From Ilyomonas sp965214235 (lineage in GTDB: Bacteria > Bacteroidota > Bacteroidia > Chitinophagales > Chitinophagaceae), in contig CBDCBH010000003.1 in NCBI GenBank assembly GCA_965214235.1, forward strand, positions 1,178,001-1,242,000: DNA of 64,000 nt, given 5' to 3'. How positions within the stretch are numbered: the stretch's first letter is position 1; every line of letters starts with the position of its first letter. Under the pieces are notes generated by a model. That model saw only the letters and a program-made list of their open reading frames with translations. It was not told the origin of the DNA and did not search any database. The translations under genes were made by a program, and so were the position numbers. This document shows, piece by piece, positions 34,479 through 42,762 of the stretch.

Positions 34479-37400
34479 AAACCATTTCTTTTTCAACAAC
34501 ATTGAAGTTTGTTTTTGCACCTTTTTCATCGGGCAAAAGTGATGGTGACCCAAACCCTTTTTTCTGTTGTATCCAACCATATACCAGGGGCACAATAAAC
34601 AAAGCCGCTACAGTGGAAGCTGCCAATCCGCCAATCACAGCTCTGCCCAGCGGCGCCGATTGATCGCCGGCTTCGCCCAAGCCGCTTGCCATTGGTATCA
34701 TGCCCGCAATCATCGCAAGGCTCGTCATTAAAATAGGTCGTAAGCGAATACTCGCACTTACTGTAGCGGCTTTGAACGGATCTTTATATTCCAATCGCAA
34801 GGCTTCGGCGTTGGTAACAATTAAGATGGCATTGGCAACCGACACGCCGGTTGACATGATGATGCCCATGTACGATTGCAGGTTCAATGTTGAGCCGGTG
34901 GCAAACAAGAGCAGCATTGCACCGAGCAACACCGCAGGCACCGTTGCCAGCACAGAAATTGCCAACCCGAACGATTGATAATTGGCTGCCAGCAATAATA
35001 AGATAACAACAATTGCCGCCAGCAAACCGGTTTGCAATGAGCTAAGCGTTTCGTTCAGTAATGATGACATACCGCCAATAGTTGCCACCAAACCTTTTGG
35101 TTTTGCACCGATTTCATCAACCGCTTTTTCCACTGCATTGGTAGCAGACCCTAAATCTTTTTTATAAATGTTGGCGCTTACAGTTAGGTACCGGCGCGGA
35201 CCTTCACGGTCGTATTCTCCTGGCATTTCTGCGGTTGAGAGTTCAGCAACATCAGCAAGCACCGGTCTGTCCTGCCCTTTCACTAAGGGTATGTCATTCA
35301 TTTGTTCGGTAGAGTTCATCATGTATTCCGGAACCTGCACCTGCACCTGGTAGGTGTAAGCATTGCGCTGATCGAGCCACAACACTTTCTGCGTAAAACG
35401 GCTTGACGAAGTAGCGTCGGTAATGCTTCGCGAAACATCAGCCATATTCAGTCCCATTTGCGCTAGCCGGAATCTGTCCACATGAATGTTGTACGTCGGA
35501 AATTGCAACGGTTGCTCAATTTGAACATCACGTAAAAAAGAAACCTGTTTCAGTTTGTCTTCCAGCTTTTGAGTATAGTTTGTAATGTCTGAAAAATTAC
35601 GCGCTGCCACTCTTATTTCAATGGGTGTTTCTGCGCCTTGCGCCATTATTTTTTCGGTAAGTTCAATCGGTTCAAATGAAATGGCAACATCCGGATATTT
35701 CGCTTTTATCACACCCCGTATCTTCTCTTTTAAATCATCCATTTTTACTTTGTAATGTTCATCCAGGTTGATTTGCAAAACTGCTTCGTGCGTGCCGCTG
35801 TTGAATACATACAAATTGCTGCTGCCAAACGAACTGGGCACCAAACCAACATACGCCGAACTGATGGCGATGTTTCCGTTTACTGTAGAATCAATGGTAT
35901 GTAAAATGCTTTTTACAGCCCGCTCGGTTATTTCAAGCCTTGTGCCATCGGGTTCTTTAATGCGCAATTGCATCTGGCCGACATTGCTTTTTGGTAATAA
36001 ATCTTTACCAATTGTGGCAAAACAAAAAGCAGCCGCCCCAATGGTTGCAATGCAGTAAATGGAAACAATCCATTTCCGCTTTGGCATCCAGCTTTGGAGC
36101 CTTTGCAAAAGCTTTATTTTTAAACGCTGAAAAAAATCATCTTCCTTAGGTTGTTCTGTATCTTCTTTTGTATGAAGATTGATTTCGTCCTCTTCCCGTT
36201 TATTCAAAGCTAACCCTGCATGAGCATGTTCAGGAGCGGTATGATGATATTGAAACTTCTCTTCTTTCAACAACCAGTTACACATAATCGGCACTAAAGT
36301 TTGCGCAGCCACAAACGATACGATCATGGCAAAACCAATAGACAACGACAGAGGAAGAAACATAGCTTTGGGCACGCCCGTCATAATAAACGATGGCGCA
36401 AACACAGCCAGAATGCAAAGCAGAATCAACAACAAGGGAAATGAAATTTCCTCGCAGGCATCCAATATTGCCTGACGTTTGTTTTTGCCCATTTCCAAAT
36501 GCTGGTGTATGTTTTCGATGGTTACGGTTGCCTGGTCAACCAACACGCCAATGGCCAAGGCAAGCCCGCTTAACGTCATGATATTAATGGTTTGACCAAA
36601 AAGGCGCAAAAACAAAACGGCGCTGATAATAGCCACAGGTATGGTAATGATAACAACCACACTGCTGCGCCAGTCGCGCAAAAAAAGAAGCACCATTAAA
36701 CCCGTTAATATCGCGCCTAAAATGCCTTCCGTCATCAGGCTTTTTACGGCGTTAATAACAAACACCGACTGGTCGAATTCATAACTTACATTCACGTCAT
36801 CGGGCAGCAAGCTTCGCATGTCGGGCAGCTTTTGTTTTAGCGATTGCACCACATCCCAGGTGGAAGCGTCAGCCGTTTTTACCACCGGAATATATACCGA
36901 ACGCTTGCCGTTTACCAGTGCATAATCAACCGTTATATCCGCAGCATCGGCAACGCTTGCCACATCGTGAATAAACACAGCACTGTTGCCCGAAGTTGCA
37001 ATGGGTATGTTTCCAAACTGCTCAACATTTTGTTCTAACGAATTGACTGTGGTTACATACATCAAACTGTCCACGCGAAGATTACCCGATGGCGTCATCG
37101 CGTTGTTTTTGGTAATGGCATCCACCACCTGGTCGGGCGATACATTGTAACGCCGCAACTTTTCAGGGTCAACATTCACCACTACCGAACGGGCATTGGA
37201 ACCAAATGGCGGCGGTGCCGATAAACCCGGGATCGTAGCAAACATAGGCCGGATGCGGGTTGCAGCCAGATCGTAAATATCTTTTAGTGATTTGGTTTTG
37301 CTGCTAAACACCAGTTCACCTACCGGCAACGAAGAAGCGTCGAAGCGTACCACCTGCGGCGGCAATGCGCCTGGCGGAAAAAATGCCGACGCACGGTTTA

Positions 37401-37728
37401 CCTGCAAAGCCACCTGCGCCGAGGCTTCTGCCATGTTTGTTTTTTCGTAAAAAGAAAGCTTGATGAGCGTTAAGCCTTGTATGTTTTTGCTCTCAATATT
37501 TTTGATGCCATTTACATATAAAAACTGGTCTTGCAACCGCGTGGCAAAAAAGCCTTCCATTTGTTGCGGCGACATGCCGCCGTACGATTCAATTACATAA
37601 ATGGTGGGCAGGTTTAGCTGCGGAAAAATATCAATGGGAATAGAACGGATAGCGATGATAGAAAATAAGAGTAAGCCCCCGAATAACACCAGCACGGTGA
37701 TGGGTCGCTTCAATGCACCTTTTAACAT
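34477..37728 (-). CDS. RND-family efflux pump permease
   Basis: 1083 residues, inner-membrane proton-driven pump of the AcrB/hydrophobe-amphiphile class. Twelve membrane helices in two halves: helix 1 ITVLVLFGGLLLFSIIAIRS, AILTGLMVLLFLRDWRSSV, then GVLVDQATVTIENIHQHLE with the proton-relay aspartate region, and in the second half SYMGIIMSTGVSVANAIL. Porter domains lie at 40-320 and 570-860. A His/Glu-rich linker (HHTAPEHAHAGLALN and EDEINLHTKEDTEQPKEDD) joins the halves on the cytoplasmic side and is longer than usual. Starts 6 bases after the TolC-type gene; substrate unknown. Confidence 0.95.
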   Translation of the reverse strand: MLKGALKRPITVLVLFGGLLLFSIIAIRSIPIDIFPQLNLPTIYVIESYGGMSPQQMEGFFATRLQDQFLYVNGIKNIESKNIQGLTLIKLSFYEKTNMAEASAQVALQVNRASAFFPPGALPPQVVRFDASSLPVGELVFSSKTKSLKDIYDLAATRIRPMFATIPGLSAPPPFGSNARSVVVNVDPEKLRRYNVSPDQVVDAITKNNAMTPSGNLRVDSLMYVTTVNSLEQNVEQFGNIPIATSGNSAVFIHDVASVADAADITVDYALVNGKRSVYIPVVKTADASTWDVVQSLKQKLPDMRSLLPDDVNVSYEFDQSVFVINAVKSLMTEGILGAILTGLMVLLFLRDWRSSVVVIITIPVAIISAVLFLRLFGQTINIMTLSGLALAIGVLVDQATVTIENIHQHLEMGKNKRQAILDACEEISFPLLLILLCILAVFAPSFIMTGVPKAMFLPLSLSIGFAMIVSFVAAQTLVPIMCNWLLKEEKFQYHHTAPEHAHAGLALNKREEDEINLHTKEDTEQPKEDDFFQRLKIKLLQRLQSWMPKRKWIVSIYCIATIGAAAFCFATIGKDLLPKSNVGQMQLRIKEPDGTRLEITERAVKSILHTIDSTVNGNIAISSAYVGLVPSSFGSSNLYVFNSGTHEAVLQINLDEHYKVKMDDLKEKIRGVIKAKYPDVAISFEPIELTEKIMAQGAETPIEIRVAARNFSDITNYTQKLEDKLKQVSFLRDVQIEQPLQFPTYNIHVDRFRLAQMGLNMADVSRSITDATSSSRFTQKVLWLDQRNAYTYQVQVQVPEYMMNSTEQMNDIPLVKGQDRPVLADVAELSTAEMPGEYDREGPRRYLTVSANIYKKDLGSATNAVEKAVDEIGAKPKGLVATIGGMSSLLNETLSSLQTGLLAAIVVILLLLAANYQSFGLAISVLATVPAVLLGAMLLLFATGSTLNLQSYMGIIMSTGVSVANAILIVTNAEALRLEYKDPFKAATVSASIRLRPILMTSLAMIAGMIPMASGLGEAGDQSAPLGRAVIGGLAASTVAALFIVPLVYGWIQQKKGFGSPSLLPDEKGAKTNFNVVEKEMV

Positions 37729-37734
37729 AGAAGG

Positions 37735-39141
37735 TCATTTATTTAATGATTGAATAAAAAGATCGAGCCTGCCGGTAACGGCGGCTTTATCTACGTTTGC
37801 CAAAAACCAATGGTTCAAAGCCTGGGCGTATTCGGTTTGGGCACGATACAAAACATAAGTAGCCGTGGTAAGATCAACCAAGTTGCTGATACCCGCTTTG
37901 TACTGCGCCGTTTTTTGATTGAAAGCATCGCCCGCAGCCCTTAACTGAACCGGCAACTGAGCTAAGTTTTCCGAAGCAATGCGGATGGCTTCATCCGCCT
38001 CGTTGTTGATGTTTTGAAGAGATTGTTTTTCCCCCTCCAATTCCTCCGCACCTGCTTCGCTGTTGTAGCGGCTGGCGGCTACGCGACTCTTTTTTTGAAT
38101 GCCGCTGAACAGGTTGTAAAATATACTTACGCCCGCTAAATAATTGTATCGCTGGTTATCGAACACAGAACCCAACGATTGAAATTTATTATTCGCATCA
38201 ATGCTCGAACCTCGTGCCCATGCCATTCCGGTAAGCATCAGGTGCGGACGAAAGCTGGTTTGCACTACCGCTTCATTGCTTTGCAACAATTGCTGCTCAG
38301 CCGTGTAATAAGAGAGCAAAGGATTGGCTGTGGTATCGGCACCGTTTTGCAACAGGCGTGTGATGGTTTGCTGATGTTGTTGCTCTGAAGTATCTATCAA
38401 AATGCTGTCGGCACGAATGCCGGAGAGATAAGCCAACTCTTGTTTCAGCGTTAGCGTTTGCTTCACTGCATTGTTCACATCTACCTTTGTTTTGGAAAGC
38501 TCTGCCAAAGCCTGCGATGAATCGGCGCCAGGTTTTAAACCGCTTAACGACACTGCACGAACCACAGTAAACAAATCTTCATACCGCTTTGTATTTTGCT
38601 CTTCTATGCTTTGCTGCAACTGTTGCTGCAGCAGCGTAAAATACAGTTTACAAATACGCCATTTTAATAAATAAGACTCACGGTTCAAATCGCTGTTGCG
38701 CAAGCTTACTTCGGCTTCTACATTTTTGATTTGAGCGTTTTTATAACCGAATGAAGCAATCTCGTACTGGCTCATAAAAAGAGCAAAATTGCCAGAGGCA
38801 GCTCCTGCTGTATTGCCTGGGCGAATGCCCGATGAAGTGGAAGGAATAATGCCCATGGAAAGATACGAGCCCGGCAACGAATTGTCTGACGCAATCAGGG
38901 CTTCATCGCCTACAACTGCGGTTGGCAAGTAGGCATTTCTTGCGCTAATAACATCTTGCTCCGAGCTTTTTATATAGGCTTGCCTGCTTTTCAATACAGG
39001 AGAATATTGCATGGCTGAAGCCACCAGCACCTGCAGCGAAAGGGCAGGTTGTACTGGTTGTGCATAAAGAGATAAATGGCACGCAAACAACAAAGCGGTT
39101 GCGCACAACTTCAAGGTTGTTTTTACCAAACGTTGGTTCAT
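37735..39141 (-). CDS. TolC-family outer-membrane efflux protein
   Basis: 468 residues with a signal peptide (about 1-27, ending SLYAQP). Helical TolC/OEP hairpin domains: ALSLQVLVASAMQYSPVLK, SEQDVISARNAYLPTAVV, ILKEVS-like coiled repeats, and a C-terminal half with NNEADEAIRIASENLAQLP, YKAGISNLVDLTTATYVL and QALNHWFLANVDKAAVTG. It is the outer-membrane channel of the RND complex and the first gene of the operon. The region upstream carries a small possible gene at 39330 and the divergent HxlR/SDR pair further left. Confidence 0.93.
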   Translation of the reverse strand: MNQRLVKTTLKLCATALLFACHLSLYAQPVQPALSLQVLVASAMQYSPVLKSRQAYIKSSEQDVISARNAYLPTAVVGDEALIASDNSLPGSYLSMGIIPSTSSGIRPGNTAGAASGNFALFMSQYEIASFGYKNAQIKNVEAEVSLRNSDLNRESYLLKWRICKLYFTLLQQQLQQSIEEQNTKRYEDLFTVVRAVSLSGLKPGADSSQALAELSKTKVDVNNAVKQTLTLKQELAYLSGIRADSILIDTSEQQHQQTITRLLQNGADTTANPLLSYYTAEQQLLQSNEAVVQTSFRPHLMLTGMAWARGSSIDANNKFQSLGSVFDNQRYNYLAGVSIFYNLFSGIQKKSRVAASRYNSEAGAEELEGEKQSLQNINNEADEAIRIASENLAQLPVQLRAAGDAFNQKTAQYKAGISNLVDLTTATYVLYRAQTEYAQALNHWFLANVDKAAVTGRLDLFIQSLNK

Positions 39142-39329
39142 AACATCTGCTTAAATGAATGGAGGTTACAATTTGTTTTTGTTGGTAATTGTGTAAGAAG
39201 AAAGGGAGCAACCGCAACCCATTAGCTGAATTGCAAAGCCTTTCATTGAGGTATAATCTCTATCAACAACAATCAACAAAAAAGAGAAAAATGGAACAGA
39301 AAAAAATGGACTAAAACAAAAAGAGGATG

Positions 39330-39716
39330 CTAACAACAAGAAGAAGGTGGACCGCGAAGTGAAAAAGTATGTTTGTAAGAATTGTTGAGAAAGGGTGTAT
39401 GATAAATTAATTGGGGAGAAGCAGAAACAGGATAATGATGAATGATGTCAGGAGCAGTGGATACAACAAACAAACTGCTTAACGGGTAACGCTTATTGAG
39501 CTTTGTGTAAGAAGTTGAATGGGTATTACTACTTCGTACGATTTTTGGTTTTGCCCTATTTTGCGTTGCCTCATTTACAACTGTTGTTTTGCCATAGTCG
39601 TTGCCATAAGCATATTCAATAAATTTCAACTGAAGCTGTGCAAAAAACAAGGCACCAATCATTATTGTGTGCGCTAGTTTTAACCAGCTTTTGTTATCCT
39701 CTTTTTTATTGAACAT
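39330..39716 (-). CDS. Small hypothetical protein upstream of efflux operon
   Basis: 128 residues from ATG 39716 (MFNKKEDNKSWLKLAHTI); the codon at 39728 adds 4. One hydrophobic N-terminal helix (KLAHTIMIGALFFAQLQ) may be a signal anchor; the rest is polar, with RYPLSSLFVVSTAPDIIHHY and a C-terminus LRGPPSSCC. Small proteins of this general build often precede metal or drug efflux operons in Bacteroidetes (recalled). It is 188 bases from the TolC gene, which makes co-transcription uncertain. Function unknown. Confidence 0.5.
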   Translation of the reverse strand: MFNKKEDNKSWLKLAHTIMIGALFFAQLQLKFIEYAYGNDYGKTTVVNEATQNRAKPKIVRSSNTHSTSYTKLNKRYPLSSLFVVSTAPDIIHHYPVSASPQLIYHTPFLNNSYKHTFSLRGPPSSCC

Positions 39717-39830
39717 ATCTTTTATCAAATAAAAGTGGCTGCAAAAGTAAGCCAGTTTATATAGTTCTTTGCTTTACAGAAACGATTTCACAAATGATTG
39801 AGTTGGTGGCAACCTTAACCGACGCTCAAA

Positions 39831-40172
39831 CTATTTTTTACTAATTTTCTTCCTATGATTTTTACCCCATTCTTCCATTGACTTCGCAACATTCTGAATA
39901 CTTGAACAATAGTCTGTAAGAGCATATTCAATTTTAACAGGATAATCATCAATCACAGTTCTGCTAATCAACAAATTTTCTTCCAAATGCTTGAGTTCTT
40001 TGGACAATACACGATTGGTAATTTTGGGAATAGAAGTCGTAATGTCATTAAACCTCTTGTTTCCACTATAAATGGAAAGTAGAACAGGTATTTTCCATTT
40101 ACCACCGAGTACAAACATAGTATCTTGTATTGCGTTGATTTTATTTTTGAATCTTATTTCTTTCGCTGTCAT
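39831..40172 (-). CDS. HxlR-family transcriptional regulator
   Basis: 113 residues, winged-helix MarR-like dimer. The domain is complete: DTMFVLGGKWKIPVLLSIYS, RFNDITTSIPKITNRVLSKE with the recognition helix, KHLEENLLISRTVIDDYPVK and VEYALTDYCSS-like wing (here IEYALTDYCSSI), then SMEEWGKNH. No sensor cysteine typical of redox HxlR members (YodB) is obvious near the N-terminus. Divergent from the SDR gene across 81 bases that carry a perfect dyad (40187-40209) and a CAAATGTA (TACATTTG) box, so it probably controls itself and the SDR gene. Confidence 0.95.
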   Translation of the reverse strand: MTAKEIRFKNKINAIQDTMFVLGGKWKIPVLLSIYSGNKRFNDITTSIPKITNRVLSKELKHLEENLLISRTVIDDYPVKIEYALTDYCSSIQNVAKSMEEWGKNHRKKISKK

Positions 40173-40186
40173 TTAAGTATCGTTTT

Positions 40187-40209
40187 GTATACAGGTATCA
40201 AATGTATAC
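40187..40209. promoter_or_regulatory. Operator candidate in HxlR/SDR divergent region
   Basis: GTATACA (40187-40193) and TGTATAC (40203-40209) are perfect inverses 9 bases apart, in the 81-base gap between divergent regulator and target genes. -7 boxes lie on both sides: TACATTTG on the minus strand (40206-40199) and TAGCTTTG on the plus strand (40221-40228). Good candidate HxlR binding site. Confidence 0.65.
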
Positions 40210-40253
40210 TTTGTCCGTTTTAGCTTTGCACATAAACAATAAAAAGAATTCAG

Positions 40254-41054
40254 ATGCAAACAATTTTCATCACCGGTGCCTCGTCTGGCATTGGAAAAGC
40301 AACCGCAAAACTATTTCAAACACAAGGTTGGAACATAATCGCCACAATGCGAAATCCTGAAAAAGAAACGGAACTAACGCAACTAAAAAACGTAACACTT
40401 TTGCCGTTAGACGTTACAAACGTTAAGCAAATAAAAGCAACTGCAGAAAAAGCCATTTCTTTAAGTAAAATAGATGTAGTGCTGAATAATGCGGGCTATG
40501 CATTGATTGGTGCAATGGAAGCACTCAGCGAAGAACAAATAGTGCAAGAAATCAACACCAATCTTTTGGGAACAATGCTTGTAACGCGGGCATTCATCCC
40601 TTATTTCAGAGAGAAGAAAAATGGCTTGTTTATCAATATAACATCAATAGCAGGGCTTATCGCTTATCCACTTGGCAGTATTTATCACGCCACCAAATGG
40701 GCATTAGAAGGATGGAGCGAAAGTTTATCATTTGAATTATCAATGTTTAATGTTCGTATTAAAACCGTTTCGCCGAGTGGAACAAAGACAGATTTCTATG
40801 GTCGCTCATTGAATGTAGTTTCTCACCCAATATACGATGAAGTAATACAGAGAGTATTTGGCGTAGTTAATCCTGCTTCTACGCCCGAACAGATTGCAGA
40901 AGTTATTTATGAAGCAGCATCTGACAATAAAGACCAGTTTCGTTATGTTGCAGGCGAAACAGCGAAAGCCACGTATGAAAGACGTTTGGAAATAGGCTCT
41001 GAAGCTTTTAGAAAAGAGATTAACAAGTGGTTTTCGGGCTTACAAAATGCTTAA
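40254..41054 (+). CDS. Short-chain dehydrogenase/reductase
   Basis: 266 residues of the classical SDR fold. Nucleotide loop TGASSGIGKATAKLF (about 6-20), NNAGYALIGAMEAL, the catalytic serine in FINITSIAGLIAYPLGSIYH and Y-x-x-x-K in IYHATKWALEGW, with NVRIKTVSPSGTKTDFYGR after it. SDR genes next to HxlR regulators are common and often respond to aldehydes or oxidants; the substrate is not readable from the sequence. Preceded by a TAGCTTTG box at 40221-40228. Monocistronic. Confidence 0.92.
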   Translation: MQTIFITGASSGIGKATAKLFQTQGWNIIATMRNPEKETELTQLKNVTLLPLDVTNVKQIKATAEKAISLSKIDVVLNNAGYALIGAMEALSEEQIVQEINTNLLGTMLVTRAFIPYFREKKNGLFINITSIAGLIAYPLGSIYHATKWALEGWSESLSFELSMFNVRIKTVSPSGTKTDFYGRSLNVVSHPIYDEVIQRVFGVVNPASTPEQIAEVIYEAASDNKDQFRYVAGETAKATYERRLEIGSEAFRKEINKWFSGLQNA

Positions 41055-41226
41055 AACAGTAATTAAATACCAATTCGGATAAGCCAAAACAGATAGAAAA
41101 AGAGCAGCCACCAACAAATGCATTTGTAATAGTGTGGGTAACGAAATAAACTTCATCTACAAATCATTTATCCGCTTTTGTTTTAGCAGACATTATGTTA
41201 TTGAGCTTTAGTTCTTCAATCACAAA

Positions 41227-41628
41227 TCAAATATTGGGAAGCAGATACAAAACCAACAAAATGCTGCCGATAATAATGCTTGCTGTAACTACCATTAACA
41301 GCCATTGCGAAGAAGAATAAGAACCGTTGTTCAATTGCCTTTCTACAGTGCGATAACGCACAAATGACAATGCCGCTATTACCGCACCAAACGCTACCAT
41401 GATTACACCAATAACCGCTGAGAAACTTTTGTTTGCGTTTATATTGGGTTGATGCAATACCGCTGTTATTTGCCGGATAAACAAAGCGAACTTTACAATT
41501 ACAAAACCGAAGCCCATCATGGCAATGCTAGTTCGTATCCAGGCTAAAAATGTTCGCTCATTGGCAAGATGATCGGAAGCGCCGGCCTGCTTTTCAGAAG
41601 ATTTTGTATTTGATGAATTGGTTTCCAA
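41227..41628 (-). CDS. DUF202 (YidH-family) membrane protein
   Basis: 133 residues with three hydrophobic helices: FLAWIRTSIAMMGFGFVIVK near the N-terminus (with the family's N-E-R-T-F-L-A-W-I-R-T motif), SAVIGVIMVAFGAVIAALSF and LLMVVTASIIIGSILLVLYL. Family DUF202/YidH; function unknown. Stands alone. Upstream (41629-41949) lies the GC-rich structured repeat. Confidence 0.9.
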   Translation of the reverse strand: METNSSNTKSSEKQAGASDHLANERTFLAWIRTSIAMMGFGFVIVKFALFIRQITAVLHQPNINANKSFSAVIGVIMVAFGAVIAALSFVRYRTVERQLNNGSYSSSQWLLMVVTASIIIGSILLVLYLLPNI

Positions 41629-41734
41629 TGATTTTCTTTTGTTGGGGCAATTATAATGCCTGTGTAGGAAAATAATATGATGGCGTTTGAGCTAATGTTC
41701 CCAAATGTATGTTGGTATTGAATGTTGAACAGGA

Positions 41735-41845
41735 CTAGAACTGCGGAGCGCGTGAGGGATAGAAGCGGTTACCCCGGTGAAGGTTTTTGTGCGTGGGCTT
41801 TGCGCCGGAGTAAAAGCGGATAGCCCGACCCAAAGGGGCACGCCA
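41735..41845. repeat. GC-rich structured intergenic repeat
   Basis: An unusually GC-rich block in an AT-rich gap. It has GCGTG near 41749-41754 facing CACGC (41839-41843), an inner hairpin TTACcCCGGTG (41769-41779) with CGCCGGaGTAA (about 41802-41812), twin AGCGG words (41764 and 41815), and a GAGGGATAGAAGCGG then GCGGATAGCCCGACCC pattern. I recall this pattern as a widespread intergenic element of Bacteroidetes (searching would confirm). It is not a gene; it may be a REP-type element or a structured RNA. Confidence 0.7.
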
Positions 41846-41949
41846 TTCTTCTTTTATTCGTTTAAAAACATCATCACAGTTGGGCTTATTAAAAAAACAA
41901 CCTGTAACATTTTGAAAGACACATCGTTTCAACTCAAAAAATAAAACCA

Positions 41950-42666
41950 ATGAAAACTTTTCTTTTGTTTCTCGGCATATTTATCAGCGCAAGTTGCATA
42001 GCTCAATGGCACACCATAAAAGGAAACGATGTTAATAAAACGGAAACCCGCGAAGTAAGTGGTTATACGTCGTTGGCGGCTGGCGGACCTATTAATGTAC
42101 AAATTGAGTATGGCAACAGCAACAGTATAAAAATTGAAGGTGAAGAAAACCTGTTGCCTTACATTGAAACGGAAGTGAAAGATAACATGCTAACAATTAA
42201 ACTAAAGCAAGGATATAATGTACAAACACATAGGCCAATAAAAATTTATGTAAGCATGACAACCATTGATGCAATTGCACAAAGCGGCAGTGGCAGCATA
42301 AATGGTGATGGCGATTTTAATAATGGGGGCAACACTTCGGTAGCTGTTTCTGGTTCGGGCTCATTAAAACTAAAGTTTACTTCTTTTGGCTCACTTTCGC
42401 TGCGCATGTCGGGCAGCGGCAACATTGTGTTGAAAGGCAAAGTGAATGAGGAAACAGATGTTAAGAAAAGCGGTAGCGGCAACGCCAGTCTCGAAGAAGT
42501 TATGTGCAATATAGCAACAGTGCAGCAGTCGGGCAGCGGTAATCTTACCATCCATGTTGAAAAAGCATTAACAGCACAAGTTAGCGGCAGCGGCAGTATT
42601 ATTTACTCGGGCGATGCAACGGTAGCCAGTAAAGTAAGCGGCAGCGGGAGAGTGAAAAAGGCATAA
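41950..42666 (+). CDS. Head-GIN (DUF2807) secreted beta-helix protein
   Basis: 238 residues with a signal peptide (about 1-18, ending ASCIAQ). Residues 40-238 follow the head-GIN/DUF2807 pattern: FASLAAGGPINVQIEYGN-like start (here YTSLAAGGPINVQIEYGN) then LLPYIETEVKDNMLTIK, and six or more G-S-G-S/S-G-S-G repeats such as AVSGSGSLKLKF and AQVSGSGSIIYS. A right-handed or single-stranded beta-helix in the cell envelope is likely; role unknown. Followed by a terminator shared with htpG. Confidence 0.9.
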   Translation: MKTFLLFLGIFISASCIAQWHTIKGNDVNKTETREVSGYTSLAAGGPINVQIEYGNSNSIKIEGEENLLPYIETEVKDNMLTIKLKQGYNVQTHRPIKIYVSMTTIDAIAQSGSGSINGDGDFNNGGNTSVAVSGSGSLKLKFTSFGSLSLRMSGSGNIVLKGKVNEETDVKKSGSGNASLEEVMCNIATVQQSGSGNLTIHVEKALTAQVSGSGSIIYSGDATVASKVSGSGRVKKA

Positions 42667-42674
42667 AAACAAAA

Positions 42675-42702
42675 GACTGCTTTTTAAAAGCAGCCTTTTT
42701 TA
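42675..42702. terminator. Bidirectional terminator between head-GIN gene and htpG
   Basis: CTGCTTTT (42678-42685) and AAAAGCAG (42687-42694) form a stem around one base, with T/A runs on both sides. Word repeats (cttgtacccttgatacttgt) follow to 42755. Confidence 0.75.
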
Positions 42703-42762
42703 ACTTGCATACTAGTACTTGTATTCTTGAAACTTGTACCCTTGATACTTGTATCTTTTTAG

